From NCBI GenBank assembly GCA_007136405.1, contig SLHA01000054.1:1-64000 (forward strand): DNA of 64,000 nucleotides, in the 5' to 3' direction. The position numbers were made by a program, and so were the translations under genes. Numbering within the stretch: the first letter of the stretch is position 1; the number at the start of each line of letters is the position of its first letter. The stretch comes from Candidatus Latescibacterota bacterium. Lineage in GTDB: Bacteria; Latescibacterota; UBA2968; UBA8231. The notes beneath the pieces are model-generated. The model worked only from the letters and a program-made list of their open reading frames with translations, ran no database searches and was not told the origin of the DNA. Positions 1 to 7,807 of the stretch are shown here, piece after piece.

Positions 1-338
1 ACGGCCTGCGTCAGCGACTTGCGCGCCAGCGCGGGGTTACCGAGCTCCTCGTAACAGGTTGCCAGCTGCTTGAAGCCCGCTGGGTTGTCGGGGTCCAGAC
101 GAAGAGCCAGCACGATGGCCTTACGGGCGGACTCCCACTCACGCAGCTGTTGATGGCAGCGGGCCAGTACCAGGTAGCCGGTGGGATCATCCGGGAACCG
201 CTCACAGCCTCTCTGGCATAACTCTATGGCTTTGTACACCACACCCTGCAACAGGCACTGCTCCGCCAACCGCGCGAACAGCGGCAGATCAGGGTGCTGG
301 CGGTAAGCCTTTTCTAGTTTGGTGAGTTGACCGGCCAT
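1..338 (-). CDS. TPR-repeat protein, N-terminal part (runs off the window)
   Basis: Read on the minus strand from an ATG at 338, the frame stays open to the left edge, giving about 112 residues and no stop. The start MAGQLTKLEKAYRQHPDLPL is followed by helix-turn-helix pairs with TPR spacing (A.Y..HPD...F, then FPDDPTGYLVLARC, then LDPDNPAGFKQLA). An in-frame TAG lies upstream, so the ATG is the only good start, although no clear Shine-Dalgarno precedes it. No signal peptide is visible, so a cytoplasmic scaffold role is likely. Partners and exact function cannot be judged from this fragment. Confidence 0.72.
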   Translation of the reverse strand, partial: MAGQLTKLEKAYRQHPDLPLFARLAEQCLLQGVVYKAIELCQRGCERFPDDPTGYLVLARCHQQLREWESARKAIVLALRLDPDNPAGFKQLATCYEELGNPALARKSLTQA

Positions 339-549
339 TGACAGCTGAGGGGGAATTACGGCGCTGGTGGTCGCCTATTCTATGGCAGCGAAGCAAAAAA
401 GTCAAGCTCCAAAGGCAATGAACGACATGTTCCGGGACGACAACCTCGGCCCGTGGCCCCAAGATCACCGTATCGCACCGGTTTCTTCCTGTAAACGACA
501 CCGCTGCGATTCTCCGAGGTGCGGGCCGGCCAACGGCCGGGGGGGTTGC

Positions 550-578
550 TTGACAGGCTATTCACTGCGCGCTATTTT
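550..578 (+). promoter_or_regulatory. sigma-70 promoter of tRNA-Lys
   Basis: TTGACA at 550-555, a 17-nt spacer and TATTTT at 573-578. The predicted transcription start is near 585, about 22 nt before the tRNA. The -35 is perfect and the spacing ideal, so this is one of the strongest promoters in the window. Confidence 0.8.
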
Positions 579-606
579 GTGCTGTCCGATTCAGGCTACA
601 GGATAT

Positions 607-682
607 GCGCCAATAGCTCAGCTGGTAGAGCGGCTGACTCTTAATCAGCGGGTCCGGGGTTCGAGTCCCTGTTGGCGCACCA
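607..682 (+). tRNA. tRNA-Lys (CTT anticodon)
   Basis: The cloverleaf is complete. The acceptor stem GCGCCAA (607-613) pairs with TTGGCGC (672-678). The D arm, an anticodon arm with loop CTCTTAA (anticodon CTT) and a T arm with GGTTCGAGTCC are present. The discriminator is A679 and CCA is encoded at 680-682. Confidence 0.97.
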
Positions 683-690
683 TTTCGCAC

Positions 691-732
691 AAGGGTTACG
701 GCAGCCAGGCGGCTTTCGTGACCCTTTTTTTT
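691..732 (+). terminator. rho-independent terminator after tRNA-Lys
   Basis: AAGGGTTACG (691-700) pairs with CGTGACCCTT (717-726) with one G-U pair. The loop contains a smaller GCC/GGC stem, and eight T residues run through 725-732. With the upstream promoter this makes tRNA-Lys a self-contained transcription unit. Confidence 0.88.
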
Positions 733-826
733 AGGCCGCCTACGGAGTACCTGCGAAGATGGATACCGGCCCGTTTACGGGTATACGGGCATTCAGTCAT
801 TGCGCCAGGCATGAAAGGAGATCGTC

Positions 827-3733
827 ATGCGTGTTCGAGACCAGTTGCATACGGCTTTGGCCCAGGCCGAGCACCAGGTTGAACGTATTCAGGCGGAGCT
901 GGATTTTGCCGCCGAGTTGTGTGCCCTGCATCCGGAGCGGGCAGCGGACTGGCAACCGCGGTTGGAAACGGCGCACCGGCTGGTCGGTAAGGTCCTGAAT
1001 GCCGGCCAGATGCACCAGGTGGACGCCTGCGTGCAAGAAGCGGAAAACGAGCTGGCTCCCCTGCGGGACACGGCCAAGGAATACACCGTGCACTGCATCG
1101 GGCACGCGCATATCGACATGAACTGGATGTGGTCGTGGCCGGAGACCGTCGCGGTGACCGTGGACACCTTTGCCACGGTGCTGCGTCTGCTGCAGGAGTA
1201 CCCCGGATTCCTTTTCTCCCAGAGCCAGGCCAGCACCTACCAGATCATCCAGCAACACCGGCCGGACCTGCTGGAGCAGATCGTCGAGCAGGTCAAAGAC
1301 GGACGCTGGGAGGTCACCGCCAGTCACTGGGTGGAAGGTGACAAGAACCTGGCCAGCGCCGAGAGTCTGTGCCGTCATCTGCTGTACACCCGGGACTACA
1401 TGCGGCAGTTGTTCGGCCTGGAGCCGGAGGATGTACCAGTCGATTGGGCGCCGGATACCTTCGGTCACGCGTTGACGGTACCGACTTATCTGCGCCGCGG
1501 CGCGGTCAAATATGTGTACATGCACCGGCCCGGCGGCAGCGGACCGCAGCGTCCCTGGCTGTTTTGGTGGCAGGGGCCGGACGGCAGTCGGGTCCTGGTG
1601 CGCAATGACTCCAGCGCGGGGGCCGGGTACAACGGTCAGGTAGGTGCGGAGGCGGTACTGCGGGACTGGCGTCTGTTTACCCGTCAGACGGGGCTGAAGG
1701 ATCACATGTTCGTATACGGGGTCGGCGACCACGGCGGCGGCCCTACCCGTCGCGACATCGAGCAGATTCTGGACATGGATACCTGGCCTGTCTTTCCCAA
1801 CATGCGGTTCGGCCGGGTCGCTTCCTACATGGATCGGGTCGCGAGCGGTGCCGGGCATCTGCCCGTGCTGCAAGGCGAGCTCAATTTCGAGTTCGCCGGC
1901 TGCTACACCAGCCAGGCGCTGATCAAACGGGCGAACCGGCACGGCGAGAACCGCCTGCTGGAAGCAGAGACGACTGCCGCGCTGGCGGCTGCGGCCGACC
2001 CGGACTCATATCCGCGGGATATCCTGGTGCAGGGTTGGCGTGATGTTCTGTTCAGCCAGTTCCATGACATCCTGCCGGGCTCGGGTGTGCACGACACGCG
2101 TACCTACACGCATGGCCTCTTTCAGACAACGATGGCAGCCACCGGTCAGATCGAGACCCGGGCGTTGCGCGCCCTGGCTGGGCGCATCGATACGACGGGG
2201 GAGGAGTCCGTGCCGGCAGGGTCGGTGCCGGCCTCAAGAATCGTGGATTCGGTGGGCGCCGGCGTCGGTTTCCAGTCGGCCGAAGGTTCGGTGGCGGCGT
2301 CGGACCAGAGCGACGGCACCGGAGTACGTCCGTTCGTGTTGTTCAATTCGATAGCCGCGGACCGCAGCGAAGTCGTGCGGGCCACCCTGTGGCGGACCCG
2401 GGGCAGCGGCCGGCCGCTGCATGAATGTGCCTTCACGGTGCACACGGCAACCGGCAAATCGGCTCCGGTTCAAGTTTTGGGCGGCGGCCATTACTGGGGA
2501 CACGAATATGCCGAAGTGGCTTTTCCGGCCCGCATACCCGGGTTGGGGTATGCCACGTACAGGATCCAGATGACGGATCAGCCGGGCCTACGCCTGAGCA
2601 GCCGGGCCTGGCAGTTGGGCAGCGAACACCACTGCCGTTATTCCAGATACGAGCGCGGTGAAGAGGGACTGGAGAACGACCTGGTCAGCCTGCGGCTGGA
2701 TCCAGAGACCGGCGGTCTGTGTTCGTTGCGGGACAAGAACAGCGGGCTGGAATTGATCGACGCCCGTGCCGGAACCGCGCCTCTGGAATTCGTCATCGAG
2801 CGGCCCCATGGTATGACGGCCTGGTTGATCGATCACCAGGAGGGCCCGGCCGAATATCCGGTGGTGCGGGCGCTGCGCCGCACCCGCCGGGGTCCGTACG
2901 AAGCGGCCATAGAGGTGGATCTGGCCGTGCGTGAGTCGGAGTTCACTCTGACCTACGCTGTGCGTGCCGGCGAACCCCGGGTGCACGTGCAGCTTCGGGG
3001 AACCTGGTTCCAGCGTGGAACGCCGGCCACCGGTGTGCCGGCGCTCAGTTACCGTCTGCCGTTGGCGCTGGCCGGCGCCCGGGCCCGGTACGAGGTGCCG
3101 TTCGGCGCTATCCGGCGCTCCCAGCACCAGCGCGAGGAGGTTCCCGCGCTGCGGTGGGCACAGGTCAGCGGCCGGACAGCTTCAGACCGGGAAGCCACGC
3201 TGTTGCTGGCCAACGACTGCAAATACGGTCATTCGCTGGACGAGCAAATTCTACGCCTGACGCTGATCCGCAGCAGCTACGATCCGGATATTCTGCCGGA
3301 AATCGGTCAGCACGAGGTCAGTATGACGCTGCGTCCGGCGGCGGGCGTCCTCAGTGTGGACGCCGCCATACGGGAAGGCCAGACTCTGAATCATCCGCTC
3401 CGCGTCATCGGCACGGACGTGCATGCCGGGCCGCTGCGCCGGACCGGTCAGTTCGTGCGCATCATGCCGGCAGCCGTCTCACTGGGGGCGCTCAAACAGG
3501 CAGAGTCCGGTGACGGTTTGATCGTACGCCTGTACAACCCCGGAGACCAGGATGTGGAAGCGCGCCTGGAACTGGACGAGGATCTGCTGGGCGCGGTCCG
3601 GCAGGCCGTGGAGGTGGATCTGCTGGAGAGACCGCTGGAAAACCGGACGCTGGCGGTGTCCGGCAATCGAGTGGTCGTGCCCATATCCCATCATGGCATC
3701 TCCACCGTGATGATCCGGCTGCAGCGTTCGTGA
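827..3733 (+). CDS. GH38-family alpha-mannosidase
   Basis: This 968-residue protein is a retaining, zinc-dependent alpha-mannosidase that would release mannose from mannosides or N-glycan-like substrates. After a helical N-terminal part of about 80 residues, the catalytic domain opens with GHAHIDMNW, where H95 and D97 are the expected zinc ligands. WAPDTFGH follows, with D210 as the expected nucleophile. The middle and C-terminal beta-domains cover roughly residues 480-960, and the length fits bacterial GH38. No signal peptide is seen, so the enzyme is probably cytoplasmic. The ATG at 827 has AAAGGAG seven bases upstream. It converges with a second glycosidase-like gene, suggesting a glycan-utilisation neighbourhood. 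A small GC hairpin (3763-3776) lies between them without a T tract. Confidence 0.93.
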   Translation: MRVRDQLHTALAQAEHQVERIQAELDFAAELCALHPERAADWQPRLETAHRLVGKVLNAGQMHQVDACVQEAENELAPLRDTAKEYTVHCIGHAHIDMNWMWSWPETVAVTVDTFATVLRLLQEYPGFLFSQSQASTYQIIQQHRPDLLEQIVEQVKDGRWEVTASHWVEGDKNLASAESLCRHLLYTRDYMRQLFGLEPEDVPVDWAPDTFGHALTVPTYLRRGAVKYVYMHRPGGSGPQRPWLFWWQGPDGSRVLVRNDSSAGAGYNGQVGAEAVLRDWRLFTRQTGLKDHMFVYGVGDHGGGPTRRDIEQILDMDTWPVFPNMRFGRVASYMDRVASGAGHLPVLQGELNFEFAGCYTSQALIKRANRHGENRLLEAETTAALAAAADPDSYPRDILVQGWRDVLFSQFHDILPGSGVHDTRTYTHGLFQTTMAATGQIETRALRALAGRIDTTGEESVPAGSVPASRIVDSVGAGVGFQSAEGSVAASDQSDGTGVRPFVLFNSIAADRSEVVRATLWRTRGSGRPLHECAFTVHTATGKSAPVQVLGGGHYWGHEYAEVAFPARIPGLGYATYRIQMTDQPGLRLSSRAWQLGSEHHCRYSRYERGEEGLENDLVSLRLDPETGGLCSLRDKNSGLELIDARAGTAPLEFVIERPHGMTAWLIDHQEGPAEYPVVRALRRTRRGPYEAAIEVDLAVRESEFTLTYAVRAGEPRVHVQLRGTWFQRGTPATGVPALSYRLPLALAGARARYEVPFGAIRRSQHQREEVPALRWAQVSGRTASDREATLLLANDCKYGHSLDEQILRLTLIRSSYDPDILPEIGQHEVSMTLRPAAGVLSVDAAIREGQTLNHPLRVIGTDVHAGPLRRTGQFVRIMPAAVSLGALKQAESGDGLIVRLYNPGDQDVEARLELDEDLLGAVRQAVEVDLLERPLENRTLAVSGNRVVVPISHHGISTVMIRLQRS

Positions 3734-3877
3734 CAGCTGTCGTATCGGGCAGGATGAGCCCGGCAACCGGGGTTGCACGCCACGGGCACCAGGTTCAGTA
3801 GAGACCGGAACCGGGTCGGCTCGCAGCCCGCTCCCCTGGGTGGAGCGCCTGCGGGCCGACGTCCGGTACGGGAGTCT

Positions 3878-5935
3878 TCAGGCCCAGTTCACGGTGATGA
3901 ACAGCGGCTGATCGAAGGCGACGGGTGTGCCGATACGCAGGACATGGCGGTCGTCCGCGGTGGTCACCAGCAGCTGCTGACAGGGGCCCCACCGGCCGGC
4001 GACGTCCAACTGCTCCACGTGGTCGAGCTGCCGCGAGTCGCTCAGATGCATTTCCACATCCGGCCAGGAATCCAGCGACAGGTTGAACAGGCCCAGCAGA
4101 CTGTGCCGGTCTCCATCCCGCCGGAATGCGAGCGGATAGACGCCGTCGCCCGTAACCCGCAGCGGCGTGCGGCCGCGCCACAACCAGTCTACAACGTGGT
4201 GTAGCTGGGTGTTGCGGAACGGATGGTTGAAGGCCGTGCCAAAGGCGGAGTCCAGATCCAGCAGGTGCACGGCCACCCGGCCGCCGCGATCGTTCTCAAA
4301 GGCATACATGGCCACGTGGGACGGTTGCGCGTCCGGATCGACGATTCGGCTGATCGGGCGAGCCCCAGGCTGTAGTTCAGCCACGCACAGGGATGGGCGA
4401 CCTCCCAGGTCGGGGAGGGTCAGAGTCATGAAAGCGCCGGGACGTCCGCCGAAGTCCGGGTTGAAAAACTCCTCGGCGGCGAAGGCTCCCAGCGTATCCA
4501 GGTGAACTGCGGGATTGATGGCCTGCAGTCCGATCTGGGCGCCGAAGCCGCGTTCATGCAGTACCGCGGCCGCGGTCCCATCCAGCAACAGCCCCCCATC
4601 GAGCAAGGTGGTGATCTCCGCATCCGTGCAGGCGCGCAGCTGCTGTCCGGTGGCGGCTGCCACGGGTTCGGCGTCATACGTCGTAGGCAGGCCGTGCGTC
4701 TCCAGCAGCTGCATCACCGTGGCGCCGTCCGCCACCAGGGTGCCATAATCCGCTCCGGGAGGTAAGTGCCGGTGGTAGCTGGCCTGCTGGTCGAATAGCA
4801 GGCTGACGCCGCGGAAGGGGCCGGATTGCTGCGCGCGGCTGGCCAGCGCCTCCAGGAACGGCTTGCGTTCCGCCAGCATGCGGCCATAGTGAGGCTCGTC
4901 CTCCATGGGGGTGCCGCAATGATCGTACAGATTCATGGTCACGCCATGGCTGCCGTACGCGAAGGAAACGGCCAGTTGCAGGAACGTGAAGCGGGTGCTC
5001 TTGGAGTAGCGGGTAAACGGCACATTCTCCACTTCAGTCTGTTCGATGGTGCCGGCCGGCAGGCAATGACGGGTGATTTTGATCGAGTCGTGCGAGTAAT
5101 ACAGACCGCGCAGCGAACCTTCGCTGTAGTTGCCCAGAGGAGGACGGCTGTACAGCATTTGGCCATCCGCCAGGGCGGCGGCAAAACGGTCCCACTGGCG
5201 TCCCTCGAGGCAATGCGTCCGGGGACCGCTGGACATCAGACCGATGCGCGTATCCGGAGCGGTGCGATGCACTACCCGCGCCAGGAAACCGGCGGTCTCG
5301 ACCATGATCGCGGCCTGCAGATCCAGCCATTCGGAGCGCCAGGGGTGCGGTGTGCCGGGCTGGAGAATGGCAGCTACCAGTTCCTCCCGGTCCACCGCGG
5401 CGCCGACGCGCTCGGAGAAACGGCGCAGGTGCTCGGTGCAGAAGCATCCATACCGGACCGGACTGTGATTGAATGTTCGGATGTCGTCTTCGATCCAGAT
5501 GACGCTGGGGGCGGTTGCCGCATACAGCGTCCATACAGCCTCCACATGCGCGCGCCAGACTTCGCAGAGCGGGCAGGCACAGCAGGTGCAGCGTGTGCCG
5601 TCATGGCCCACCATGGGGCGTAGTCCGGACAGCTGCCGCGTGGCGTCCCGGCCCCGGTCATTGTGTCCGAGGGTGATCCAGGGATTCAACGAATAGCGGA
5701 TACCCAGTTGCTCCATCTCCCGGCGAAGGCGATGAAGACGCGGCTGGTAGTTCCGGATCCACTGCAGCGGCGGTTGGCCGTGGGTGAATTCCTCCGTATC
5801 GACTTTGACGATGAGCTCGTCGATCCTGTAGCGCGGCAACACCTGGATCAACTCGGCGAGATTCTCTTCGAACGACCACGTGGGCAGGGTACGACGCAGG
5901 GCGTACCAGGCATGGGGCGGGTTGTTCTCCGGCAT
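3878..5935 (-). CDS. Glycosidase-like TIM-barrel protein (GH42-like, exact family unknown)
   Basis: This 685-residue protein begins MPENNPPHAWYALRR. The ATG at 5935 has GGAG six bases upstream and is preferred over an in-frame TTG at 6007. Residues about 1-370 look like a clan-A TIM barrel: FEENLAELI, an ITLGHND segment, WIEDDIR with an acidic triad, then a Cys-containing CFCTEHLRRFS typical of GH42-like proteins. A middle part (about 390-520) resembles the GATase-like domain of those families, and the C-terminus looks like a beta-sandwich. No signal peptide is visible. It may act on oligosaccharides alongside the convergent GH38 enzyme. The substrate and catalytic residues are not established, and a non-catalytic role is possible. 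Confidence 0.6.
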   Translation of the reverse strand: MPENNPPHAWYALRRTLPTWSFEENLAELIQVLPRYRIDELIVKVDTEEFTHGQPPLQWIRNYQPRLHRLRREMEQLGIRYSLNPWITLGHNDRGRDATRQLSGLRPMVGHDGTRCTCCACPLCEVWRAHVEAVWTLYAATAPSVIWIEDDIRTFNHSPVRYGCFCTEHLRRFSERVGAAVDREELVAAILQPGTPHPWRSEWLDLQAAIMVETAGFLARVVHRTAPDTRIGLMSSGPRTHCLEGRQWDRFAAALADGQMLYSRPPLGNYSEGSLRGLYYSHDSIKITRHCLPAGTIEQTEVENVPFTRYSKSTRFTFLQLAVSFAYGSHGVTMNLYDHCGTPMEDEPHYGRMLAERKPFLEALASRAQQSGPFRGVSLLFDQQASYHRHLPPGADYGTLVADGATVMQLLETHGLPTTYDAEPVAAATGQQLRACTDAEITTLLDGGLLLDGTAAAVLHERGFGAQIGLQAINPAVHLDTLGAFAAEEFFNPDFGGRPGAFMTLTLPDLGGRPSLCVAELQPGARPISRIVDPDAQPSHVAMYAFENDRGGRVAVHLLDLDSAFGTAFNHPFRNTQLHHVVDWLWRGRTPLRVTGDGVYPLAFRRDGDRHSLLGLFNLSLDSWPDVEMHLSDSRQLDHVEQLDVAGRWGPCQQLLVTTADDRHVLRIGTPVAFDQPLFITVNWA

Positions 5936-6153
5936 GGCTGACTCCGTGCAAGCGGTAAAGGCCTCGTCCGCCGGACCACCGGTAGCCTGCGGTCTGCGTT
6001 CGGGCAAGCAAGGAATGCTGGGGTTGCGGTACCGTGACGACCGGTTGATCTGCAGCCGGCCACGACCGTGGGGGACCGCGGTGGAATCAAGCTATGATCC
6101 TGGCAACGGCGGGTCAACCGGCTCTGGCGCTCCAGTCCGGAGTGGCGGCATCG

Positions 6154-6354
6154 GCACCGGACTCTCGCCACCGGCACCCGGGTTGTCTGTCACAAGTACC
6201 GATTGCACCACCGGCACCGCCCGTGTCACCGGCAAATCGTGTCCACGGCAATGGTCCGCGTTTCACCGGTAGATCCTGTCCACGGCAACGGATCCGCGCG
6301 ACAAGCGCTGCACGTGCTTTCAGCACCGGACTCTCGCCACCGGCACCCGGGTTG
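6154..6354 (+). repeat. 32-bp direct repeat, two exact copies
   Basis: The same 32 bases, beginning GCACCGGACTCTCGCC, occur at 6154-6185 and 6323-6354. The 137 bp between them contain a further degenerate pair around TGTCCACGGCAA. The region is non-coding. Confidence 0.85.
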
Positions 6355-6369
6355 CCTATGCTATAAGGT

Positions 6370-6403
6370 CCGATGGCGCGGACGCTGCGCGCCGCGCCAT
6401 CGG
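6370..6403. other. Perfect 12-bp hairpin in a gene leader
   Basis: CCGATGGCGCGG (6370-6381) is exactly complementary to 6392-6403 across a 10-nt loop. It lies three bases after the extended -10-like TGCTATAAG, so it would form at the very 5' end of a transcript entering the hydrolase gene at 6579. No T run follows, so a simple terminator is unlikely. Confidence 0.5.
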
Positions 6404-6578
6404 GGCGGCGGATTACCATCCGCTCTCTGTCGTCCGCTCTCTGTCCGGCGCTCCGCACCGGCCATCAAGCGGATGCAGCGGTCGGCCGTCCACGCGAGCA
6501 AGCTCGCGCGTCCGCCCGCCGCTGATCCGCCGCCCCGTTATTCGACCTGCGGGTTCACCGTCGCTGAAAGGAGGCGCC

Positions 6579-7217
6579 GTGCGCTACGAAGTGTTGAGCG
6601 TTACCCCGTTGATGCAGAATTGCAGTCTGGTCTGGTGCCCGCAGACCCGGCAGGGTGCCGTCATCGATCCCGGTGGCGAGTCCGGCCGCATACTGCAGTG
6701 GGCGGAGAAGGCGAGCGTGGATATCCGGAAGATCTGGCTGACTCACGGACACATAGACCACGTGGGTGCTGCCGGGGCTCTTGCCGCGGCCACGGGTGCG
6801 GAGATCGAGGGTCCGGGAAAGGCGGACGAGTTTCTTCTGAACGGGCTGGATCAGCAGAGCCGGTTGTTTGGTGTGCCATTGGAAGGGAGCTTCACCCCGG
6901 CCCGATGGTTGGCGGCGGGGGAGTGCGTATCCATTGGCCAGCTGGAATTCGAGGTGCGGCTCTGCCCAGGGCATACACCGGGCCATGTGGTGTTCTACCA
7001 TCGGAACGCCGCGGTGGTTTTTGTCGGCGACGTCCTTTTCCACGGGTCCATAGGCCGTACGGATTTTCCCGGTGGCGACCACGACGCGCTACTCACGGCG
7101 ATACGCGACCAGCTCTTTCCCATGGGAGATGCGGTCACCTTTGTGCCCGGCCATGGACCAGAGGGTACCCTGGGCGAGGAACGTATGAGCAACCCCTTCT
7201 TGCGTGGCCGCATCTGA
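6579..7217 (+). CDS. Metallo-beta-lactamase-fold hydrolase, YcbL/glyoxalase II-like
   Basis: This 212-residue protein has the metal motif THGHIDHVG (H56, H58, D60, H61). PGHTPGHV, a GDVLFHGSIGRTD segment and a final VPGHGP complete a two-metal site. That order and the short length without the long C-terminal substrate domain match the YcbL/type II glyoxalase-II group, which hydrolyses thioesters such as S-lactoylglutathione. The true substrate is unknown. The GTG at 6579 has AAAGGAGG six bases upstream. The stop codon lies inside the first copy of a tandem repeat. The protein is cytoplasmic, with no membrane segment. Confidence 0.88.
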   Translation: MRYEVLSVTPLMQNCSLVWCPQTRQGAVIDPGGESGRILQWAEKASVDIRKIWLTHGHIDHVGAAGALAAATGAEIEGPGKADEFLLNGLDQQSRLFGVPLEGSFTPARWLAAGECVSIGQLEFEVRLCPGHTPGHVVFYHRNAAVVFVGDVLFHGSIGRTDFPGGDHDALLTAIRDQLFPMGDAVTFVPGHGPEGTLGEERMSNPFLRGRI

Positions 7218-7260
7218 CTGCGTGGCCGCATCTGGCCGCATCTGGCTGCGTGGCCGGATC
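7201..7260 (+). repeat. 16-bp tandem repeat overlapping the hydrolase stop codon
   Basis: TGCGTGGCCGCATCTG occurs at 7201-7216 and 7219-7234, then a partial GCCGCATCTG (7235-7244) and a diverged TGCGTGGCCGGATC (7247-7260). The stop TGA of the upstream gene (7215-7217) starts in the first copy, so the array grew directly from the gene end. Confidence 0.82.
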
Positions 7261-7265
7261 CATAC

Positions 7266-7286
7266 ACTGTCGCTGCGATCGACAGT
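7266..7286 (+). terminator. Possible hairpin terminator after the hydrolase gene
   Basis: ACTGTCG (7266-7272) pairs exactly with CGACAGT (7280-7286) over a 7-nt loop. There is no T tract, so it may only be a transcript-stabilising stem. Confidence 0.35.
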
Positions 7287-7389
7287 ACCCCGGCTTTCGG
7301 CCGGAGAGGCGTGGACCGGGCGACGGCGCCGCCGATACGCTCCAGACGAGCCGGCAGCCTACCGGAGAAGCAGTGCTGCGGCACTGGCG

Positions 7390-7417
7390 ATGGGGGCATT
7401 TACAGGCGGGCCCCCAT
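7390..7417 (-). terminator. Hairpin downstream of the small ORF, possible terminator
   Basis: ATGGGGGC (7390-7397) pairs with GCCCCCAT (7410-7417), an 8-bp stem with a 12-nt loop. It sits just beyond the minus-strand stop at 7433. The following T run is absent, so function is uncertain. Confidence 0.35.
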
Positions 7418-7432
7418 TTGCCGGGTGCCGGT

Positions 7433-7684
7433 TTACGGTATGTGTTCAGGGACGCTGAGATTGACCCGGCGCAGGTACTCGCGCAGGGCATTGCCGTCTC
7501 TGGGTAGATCCAGAACGTCCGAGAACGGCCACATGTCCCCTTCCAGGAACTCCGCCGCCGTTTCCTGTTCCTGTTCACTGGGAGCTGCGGACACATCCTT
7601 GATGGCCTGAAGGATAACCGCGGCAGCCAGCCGGCGGTGGCCATCGAATTGAGCGCGATAAGCAGGCTTACGATCTCTGGGCAT
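7433..7684 (-). CDS. Small conserved-looking hypothetical protein (83 aa)
   Basis: The product begins MPRDRKPAYRAQFDGHRR and ends in a helical, acidic tail (EFLEGDMWPF, LPRDGNALREYL). The ATG at 7684 has GGAG four bases upstream, and the length and composition are protein-like. No signal peptide, membrane helix or catalytic motif is seen. It follows the nucleoside-transporter gene on the same strand after about 120 bp and could be transcribed with it. I do not recognise the family. A longer in-frame ORF from 7801 is possible but its extra N-terminus is low in quality. Confidence 0.5.
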   Translation of the reverse strand: MPRDRKPAYRAQFDGHRRLAAAVILQAIKDVSAAPSEQEQETAAEFLEGDMWPFSDVLDLPRDGNALREYLRRVNLSVPEHIP

Positions 7685-7807
7685 GATGCTCCGCCACGAA
7701 TCTGCGGAATGACAGAGGGATACTCCGTCCGAGCCGGCCGGAGGGGGCTCTGTCGACCCCGCGATCTGAGGATTTGTCAAACTATGCATCCGATGTGACA
7801 CCGGAGT

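Larger units (their letters stand above)
5936..6578. other. 643-bp intergenic region with repeats and a strong hairpin
   Basis: No credible gene is seen on either strand. It holds a 32-bp direct repeat (6154 and 6323), a degenerate repeat around TGTCCACGGCAA (near 6240 and 6278), an extended -10-like TGCTATAAG (6359-6367), and a 12-bp perfect hairpin just after it. The last part is the leader of the downstream hydrolase gene. Confidence 0.6.

Noticed and set aside
367-882. 171-residue plus-strand open frame
   Set aside because: It runs across the tRNA-Lys gene, its promoter and its terminator, and the sequence has no protein-like pattern.
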